DNA of 64,000 nucleotides. It comes from Chloroflexota bacterium. GTDB lineage: Bacteria > Chloroflexota > Anaerolineae > UBA4142 > SHND01. The stretch spans positions 34,270 to 98,269 of the forward strand of contig SHND01000058.1 in the NCBI GenBank assembly GCA_004295045.1, read 5' to 3'. The notes under the pieces were generated by a model. The model was not told the origin of the DNA and did not search any database. It saw only the letters and a program-made list of their open reading frames with translations. Positions 59,088 to 64,000 of this stretch are shown in pieces; the stretch's first letter is position 1, and each line of letters opens with the position of its first letter. The translations under genes were made by a program, and so were the position numbers.

Positions 59088-61364
59088 TTACGGACACACG
59101 GTAAAGTTCAGCCAATAAATCTGTCCCGTTGGCTGCAAAAAATCAAAGCGCGCTTGCGCCTGATCTCTAAAAATTGCTTTTGCCAGATACGGCGTGCAGG
59201 AACCGATGCGCTGAAGATTCCATTGCGCGCCCCCTTGCACCGTCTCCCCTAACGGAATTTGCTGCTGCTGGCATGAACTGATGCCGACTGATTTTCCCAC
59301 ATCGTCCGGCGGAAAAATTTCGACACACCATTCGAGCTGTTTGGCGCTGCCACTCGTGTTCAAGAATTGCGCGCTAAATTGCATCGGCTCGCCTGCGCGC
59401 GGCGCGGCAGGATCCACGCGCACGTTAGCAACATAAATTCCGGGCGCCACGCTCGGTGTGGGCGAAACATTCGCGGTGGGAGTTGAAGGGACTCGCGTTG
59501 CAGGCAGCACCACCGGAGCATTTGTCGGCGGCACCGCAGTGGGCGCAAGCGTCGCCGAGGGCGCAACAACATTGATGGTCACTTGGCGTGTGATGGTGCC
59601 GCCGCAACCTGAAGCGGTCAACGTATAAGTTGTCGTTTGCTCCGGCTGCACCACTTGCGAACCCGTTGGCTCCACTTGACCAATCGCGGGTGCAATGGAA
59701 ACATCCCTCACGCGCGTCGCTTTGCTCCATTCCAAAGTGACTGCCTCATTCGGCGCGATGGATTGTTTGGAAGAAGTAAACGAAATCTCCGGCGCGCCCT
59801 GACAGGTGACTGCGGCGGCACTGGTGCCAACTGCGGCGGCGGTTGCGCGAATGGCGACCAGTGTGGGCGCAATCGTGGCGGAACCGGTGGGCTGCGGCAC
59901 CGCCAAAATGACTTGCGAAAGGTTTTCGGCTTCCTGCGCTTTTTGGGTGAGCTGCTGTTGACTGCGCTGTAAATTGAACCAGAGCGCGCCAATGATCAAA
60001 AGGACGCCCAGGGCGGCAGCGGCGCCTGCAAACAAGGTGAAACGAGTTCGTCGCTGTTGCAAATATCTTTGTCTCCAATCCAACATAGCCGGGGCGAGGA
60101 CATCGTGAAAAATTTCATAGCGCGTCGGCGCGTCGAGTTGGTCGGGGGGCGGCGCAACGGGACGCAAAATGCGAACGCCGGACGCAGACATTTTTTCCAA
60201 CACCGGGGTGAGCTGTTTTTCGCTCGTGTTGGTGTATTCCGCTAGATCACGCGCCGTGTGCGCGATTTTTGTGCCAGACGGCGTGACGAGGTAATGAAAC
60301 ATCCCTGCGGCGGCACGGCGTTCCGACTCGGGCAGCGCCCCCAATGTTTTATCCAAGTGCGTGCGCACAATGCGTTCTGCGCCGCCGAGGCGGTTCAAGG
60401 TGTCTAACCGCAGCACACGCGAACCGCTTTTCAATTCTTCTTCCCACAAGCGCGTCATCACCAATTGCAAGAACGGCGTCTCGATGCGTTCCACATTTGC
60501 CTCGTGACCGTTTGCGCGCTCCGCGTCTCTGATTGCGCCCAATCCTGTGTCGGTCAGCGAAACGCGTCCCGTTTTCACCTGATCCAGCACCGCATCCACG
60601 AGCGCGGGTTCGATGCTCACTTTCGAGGCGGGGTCGCCCATCCCTTTGTTAAATTGTTCAATCGGCTTGACAATCGCATCCCGCGCGGCGTTGCGGTCTA
60701 AATGATCCACGCGGATGTAATTGTCAAAGAGTGTGGGAATGCGTCCTTCGAAACGATCCAATTTGGCGACGGCATCTTCGCGGATGGAAATCAGAAAATT
60801 GACGCGTGCTTCCGAATCTGTGACCACGCGCGGAAATTCTTCTACAAATGTTCCGGGTCCGTCTTCGTTCGGATGGTACAAGAAATAATCTTCGAATTGA
60901 TCGAGGATGATCAGCAAATCGCCGCCGACGCGTTCCGCCCAAGTTTTCAGTTGTTCGTCCAACGTTTTGAAACGGTCGGTTTGCGGATCGGCGAATTCCT
61001 GACCGACAAGTTTCTCAACTTCGGCGCGCACCGCGCGCAGCAAGCCGGCGACGGGATCATCGCGCCACTGATTGAAATACACAACCGCGAATTCAGGCGT
61101 GCCGCGTTTTTGCAAATTTTGTTTCGCGCGCTCGCGCAGAAAATGTACGACGCCCGCGCCCACAACCGAACTTTTGCCCACGCCGCTCGGACCGTACAAC
61201 AGCGTAAAACGTGACGAACGCAAATTCGCCACAATGATCGAGCGTTCGCCATCGCGCCCGAAAAATAACGCGGCGTCGTCGTCAGTGTACGGAACGAGAC
61301 CTTTGTAGGGCGCGTTTGGAATTTTGCTCGCGCCGTTGCGGGAAGAAGCGGTGGTGGAGGTCAT
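59088..61364 (-). CDS. Transmembrane nSTAND-type NTPase with extracytoplasmic Ig-like domains
   Basis: 758 residues. The N-terminal cytoplasmic part begins with the nSTAND opening (APYKGLVPYTDDDAALFFGR), has Walker A GPSGVGKSS (58-66) and Walker B LLIILDQFED (150-159), and a winged-helix-like end near 415. One membrane helix (442-464) follows, then a Ser/Thr/Ala linker, an Ig-like domain (about 520-600, YTLTASGCGGTITRQVTINV), a Pro/Thr linker and a second beta-sandwich (643-758). STAND NTPases act as ATP-switched signal hubs, often in defence. Its ATG overlaps the stop of the cyclase-SIR2 gene (ATGA 61361-61364), so the two are made together. No sensor repeats (TPR, WD40) are present; sensing may occur outside the cell. 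Confidence 0.88.
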   Translation of the reverse strand: MTSTTASSRNGASKIPNAPYKGLVPYTDDDAALFFGRDGERSIIVANLRSSRFTLLYGPSGVGKSSVVGAGVVHFLRERAKQNLQKRGTPEFAVVYFNQWRDDPVAGLLRAVRAEVEKLVGQEFADPQTDRFKTLDEQLKTWAERVGGDLLIILDQFEDYFLYHPNEDGPGTFVEEFPRVVTDSEARVNFLISIREDAVAKLDRFEGRIPTLFDNYIRVDHLDRNAARDAIVKPIEQFNKGMGDPASKVSIEPALVDAVLDQVKTGRVSLTDTGLGAIRDAERANGHEANVERIETPFLQLVMTRLWEEELKSGSRVLRLDTLNRLGGAERIVRTHLDKTLGALPESERRAAAGMFHYLVTPSGTKIAHTARDLAEYTNTSEKQLTPVLEKMSASGVRILRPVAPPPDQLDAPTRYEIFHDVLAPAMLDWRQRYLQQRRTRFTLFAGAAAALGVLLIIGALWFNLQRSQQQLTQKAQEAENLSQVILAVPQPTGSATIAPTLVAIRATAAAVGTSAAAVTCQGAPEISFTSSKQSIAPNEAVTLEWSKATRVRDVSIAPAIGQVEPTGSQVVQPEQTTTYTLTASGCGGTITRQVTINVVAPSATLAPTAVPPTNAPVVLPATRVPSTPTANVSPTPSVAPGIYVANVRVDPAAPRAGEPMQFSAQFLNTSGSAKQLEWCVEIFPPDDVGKSVGISSCQQQQIPLGETVQGGAQWNLQRIGSCTPYLAKAIFRDQAQARFDFLQPTGQIYWLNFTVCP

Positions 61365-62956
61365 CCTTCAGCCCCATTCGGCTGAGCCGCTATGCCCTGA
61401 GCGCTCAGCGCGGAAGGGCTTGCGGCAAAGCCCTCTTGTTTCAAGCTTTCCACGCGTTCTTGGAGCGATTCGACGTAATCGTCGAGCGGCATCTTGATAA
61501 TGTCCACATCGCGCAAGCGCCAAAACTCTTGTTCGAGCGGCAGCGGTTTTTCGCCCATAAAGTTGAGGTCGGACACCGCCCACGCTTTGTATTTGAATTT
61601 TTGCTCGCCCCAAATGCGATGCAAAATCACGCGCAAATTCCAATCGCGCAGGGAATAGCCCAAAAACAAAAAGTGACTCCAACTCATTTTCTCCAACAGC
61701 TGCGCGGGCAGTTGCTGCGCGATATCTTTGTGCGCGAGATAATCAATGTAATGATCTTCGGTGATGACGTAACTGTCGCGCGCGCGATTGTTGCGATCTA
61801 CCACGCCGTGAATTTTCAAAATCGTCGTGCGCTCGTCGGGGGCGAGTCCGAGATATTTGTTCGGTTTGTCAATCGGACGCGCTTTGCCGTCTGGTGAGGT
61901 GTGCATAAATTTGCCGCGCATTTCGCCTTCGGCAATATACGTGACCAAATCGAACGGTTCATTCATCGCGTGAAACGCGCGCTCCAACGCGTCATCATAA
62001 TTCGTCGTCACCACCATCAATTCCGGCGGAAAACCGCGTTCGCGCAGCAGGCGCGGCAGCATGGCAAAAAAGAGATGCAGCGGAGTTGGCTGATATTCCG
62101 TTTTGAACACTTTGCGCAATTCATCGTACAGGGGACCGATGCCCGCTTTCACTGCCGCGAACTGTGAGACGCGCACCAAGTCGCGCGGTTCACTGCTGGG
62201 ATAATTGAACGTCCGCGCCAAATGCTCCGCGAGCTCTGCTCCGATGGGGAGGAAATCGGACTGTCCGAACTGCCACGGTTTGTCGGTGGAGCGTCCAACC
62301 AGATTCACACTCGCGCCGAGAAAGGGCACGACGCGATTTTCCGAAAGGGAACGCGCGACGGTTTCAAAATGCGCGTTGTACGAATCGAGTACGTTGAGAG
62401 GCGGAAATTCGGATGGCAGATCGGGAACGACGAGTTGAAAAATGTGTTCGTGAATTTTCAACCCTTTGAGCCGATGTTTGCCGAGATCGCGCAGATGCGC
62501 TTCCGGCGGCATGGAACCGGTCACCAATTCCATCGTTTCGCTCGAAATCAGAATTTCGCCGCCGTGTCCTGCCGACATGATGCGCGCTACACGATTCAGC
62601 GTGTGACTGACCGCATAGTCGGTGCCGAGCCACTCTTCCGGTCCGGTGTGAATTCCCATCCGCACGCGCAGCGGACCGGTTTCACCCCACGCGGCATCAC
62701 GCAGCGCGCGCTGCACATCCAGCGCGGTTTCGAGCGCATCATTCGGCGCGACAAAGGCAGCTTGAAACGCATCACCGATTTGCTTGAACGCATAGCCGTC
62801 ATGCTTGGCGATCGCAAAATGTAAAATTTGGTCATGCTGCGCGAGCGCATGTTTCATCGCTTCGGGCATTCTTTCCCAAAGCGCGGTACTGCCTTCGATA
62901 TCCGTGAACAGAAATGTGACGATCCCGCTGGGCGGAACACCGTTGGTTGAATCCAT
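61361..62956 (-). CDS. Class III nucleotidyl cyclase fused to a SIR2-like domain
   Basis: 531 residues. Residues about 10-175: class III cyclase with metal Asp19 (TFLFTDIEGST) and Asp62 (GDAFQ), Lys58, Asp113 and the transition-state pair Asn121/Arg125 in TLNRVARI, so catalytically complete. Residues about 200-500: SIR2-like Rossmann domain with VPFLGAS, Asn and Asp in TTNYDDALERAF (317-328), the catalytic His383 in KIHG, and the SIR2_2-type end FLFLGYSLRDWNLRVIL. SIR2-like domains of this branch are mostly NAD-consuming effectors of antiphage systems. The gene is coupled to the nSTAND gene by a four-base overlap. Weak ribosome-binding site before the ATG. Confidence 0.88.
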   Translation of the reverse strand: MDSTNGVPPSGIVTFLFTDIEGSTALWERMPEAMKHALAQHDQILHFAIAKHDGYAFKQIGDAFQAAFVAPNDALETALDVQRALRDAAWGETGPLRVRMGIHTGPEEWLGTDYAVSHTLNRVARIMSAGHGGEILISSETMELVTGSMPPEAHLRDLGKHRLKGLKIHEHIFQLVVPDLPSEFPPLNVLDSYNAHFETVARSLSENRVVPFLGASVNLVGRSTDKPWQFGQSDFLPIGAELAEHLARTFNYPSSEPRDLVRVSQFAAVKAGIGPLYDELRKVFKTEYQPTPLHLFFAMLPRLLRERGFPPELMVVTTNYDDALERAFHAMNEPFDLVTYIAEGEMRGKFMHTSPDGKARPIDKPNKYLGLAPDERTTILKIHGVVDRNNRARDSYVITEDHYIDYLAHKDIAQQLPAQLLEKMSWSHFLFLGYSLRDWNLRVILHRIWGEQKFKYKAWAVSDLNFMGEKPLPLEQEFWRLRDVDIIKMPLDDYVESLQERVESLKQEGFAASPSALSAQGIAAQPNGAEG

Positions 62957-63166
62957 AGCGTTTCAATTTTTGAGCGTCATCCGTACAAGGGCAACGCGTC
63001 AATTTGGTGGAGAAAGAAGTAGAGGCAGACGATTGCGATTGTATTGTGTCACCGAATCGTAATCGCACCTATTTTTTCACGCGCGCCCAAATTTGTCAAC
63101 TTGCTTGTGAAATTGATTTGGCGAATGTGGTATCATTCGCGTATCCGATTTATGGAGTAAAAGAAA

Positions 63167-64000
63167 ATGAAACTGAATCGTTTTGCAAAATACGCGTGGT
63201 TCGTGGTCGCGTACAACATTCTCGTAATCCTTTGGGGCGCGTTCGTACGCGCGAGTGGTTCGGGCGCGGGCTGCGGCAGTCATTGGCCCCTATGCAATGG
63301 CGAAGTGGTGCCAATGAATCCCTCCATCGAACGCGTCATCGAATTTACGCATCGCGGGATGTCGGGGATTGCGCTGCTGCTCGTGCTGGGCATGTTGATT
63401 TGGGCGCTGCGCGCGTATCCGTGGGGACTTGTTCGCAATGGCGCAATCGCGTCAGCAATTCTAATGCTCATTGAAGCGCTGATTGGCGCCGCGCTCGTGT
63501 TGTTTGGCTGGGTCGGAATGGACAAATCTACGGCGCGCGTTTTTTCGATTGGCGCACATCTCATCAACACATTTTTGTTGCTCGCCGCGTTGACACTGAC
63601 CGCGTGGTGGGCGTCGGGCGGCAAAGGAGTTGCTTTACGCGCGCGTCCACTTTACACGTTGGCAATGAGCATTGGGCTGCTCGGATTGATCGTGACCGGC
63701 GCGGCGGGCGCGCTCACCGCGTTGGGCGATACATTGTTTCCCGCCGCCTCGCTCGCGGAAGGAATCGCGCAAGATGTGAACCCTGCCGCGCATTTTCTCG
63801 TGCAACTGCGCGTGGTGCATCCCGCGATTGCAGTCGTGGTGGGAACGTACCTCGTGCTATTGACTTTTTTTATGCGCGGCGGCGAGGGAACGATGACGCA
63901 CAAACTTGCTTTCGCGCTGCGCCTCTTGGTGATCGCACAAATCCTCGCCGGAGTCGTCAACATCTTTTTGCTTGCGCCGACGTGGATGCAGTTACTTCAC
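63167..64000 (+). CDS. ctaA: COX15/CtaA-type heme A synthase, cut by right window edge
   Basis: 278 codons are visible, translated by hand, without a stop before the edge. Polytopic, with about seven helices so far. The first extracytoplasmic loop has the Cys pair of CtaA (GAGCGSHWPLCNGEVVP), followed by heme-ligand His candidates in IEFTHRGMSG, SIGAHLINT and LQLRVVHPAIAV. CtaA/COX15 oxidises heme O to heme A for terminal oxidases. GGAG stands nine bases before the ATG. The gene diverges from the cyclase-SIR2 gene; 210 bases between them contain no other gene that I can see. Confidence 0.88.
   Translation, partial: MKLNRFAKYAWFVVAYNILVILWGAFVRASGSGAGCGSHWPLCNGEVVPMNPSIERVIEFTHRGMSGIALLLVLGMLIWALRAYPWGLVRNGAIASAILMLIEALIGAALVLFGWVGMDKSTARVFSIGAHLINTFLLLAALTLTAWWASGGKGVALRARPLYTLAMSIGLLGLIVTGAAGALTALGDTLFPAASLAEGIAQDVNPAAHFLVQLRVVHPAIAVVVGTYLVLLTFFMRGGEGTMTHKLAFALRLLVIAQILAGVVNIFLLAPTWMQLLH

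Noticed and set aside
1..64000. CRISPR arrays, tRNA or rRNA genes, transposases
   Set aside because: No regularly spaced short repeats, no tRNA-like cloverleaf and no transposase or integrase motif were seen; the only long repeat is the BMP duplication.

Overview
The window is a stretch of bacterial chromosome, GC-rich by eye, with dense and mostly minus-strand genes. The style fits Chloroflexota (Anaerolineae-like): several lipoproteins and membrane proteins carry long Thr/Pro/Ala-rich linkers after the lipobox or membrane anchor, a ribosomal protein bTHX gene is present, and BMP-type nucleoside transporters are abundant. This placement is inferred from gene style only; no rRNA, tRNA or CRISPR array was seen.

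Region 1 (1-28.7 kb, all minus strand) is built around purine nucleoside uptake and salvage. A GntR/HutC regulator with a strong promoter and a palindrome near its start heads an operon of two BMP-type ABC permeases, a nucleoside/guanine deaminase-like enzyme and a BMP lipoprotein cut by the left edge. A second BMP system is split: lipoprotein plus ATPase at 21.7-24.6 kb, two permeases at 11.9-14.0 kb. Around it lie a Ca-type P-ATPase, an MFS transporter, M14 and M20 peptidases, PRPP synthetase, a MOCOS-like class V aminotransferase, 3-hydroxybutyrate dehydrogenase, an HpcH/HpaI aldolase, adenine deaminase, GNAT enzymes (one fused to a cyclic-nucleotide-binding-like domain), a HicBA module and a DUF4160/DUF2442 pair.

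Region 2 (28.8-36.1 kb, mostly plus strand) has a ribokinase behind a near-consensus sigma-70 promoter, a membrane-anchored protein with two related C-terminal modules, a MtaA/HemE-family methyltransferase, a broken PIN/nucleotidyltransferase remnant, an AT-rich island with a lipoprotein and a Cys-rich secreted protein, an orphan antitoxin-like gene and an amidase.

Region 3 (36.1-50.6 kb, minus strand) holds thrC-ppa-thrB, TauE, DUF2332, a histidine phosphatase, ankyrin repeats, a fluoride-riboswitch-controlled crcB-DUF190 operon, and a third, complete BMP system (lipoprotein, permease, permease, ATPase). Its lipoprotein gene contains the substrate-binding domain twice, as two 934-bp copies that are identical at every base.

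Region 4 (50.6-64.0 kb) has small genes (glycine-zipper protein, bTHX), a J-domain protein with HPN instead of HPD, a beta-helix surface protein, a creatininase-family enzyme, a patatin, a partner-switching set (two STAS proteins, a fused RsbW-like kinase/STAS protein, a cNMP-binding SpoIIE phosphatase), and a translationally coupled pair: a class III nucleotidyl cyclase fused to a SIR2-like domain, and a transmembrane nSTAND NTPase. That pair is the best candidate for an uncharacterised signalling or conflict system. A CtaA/COX15-type gene runs off the right edge.
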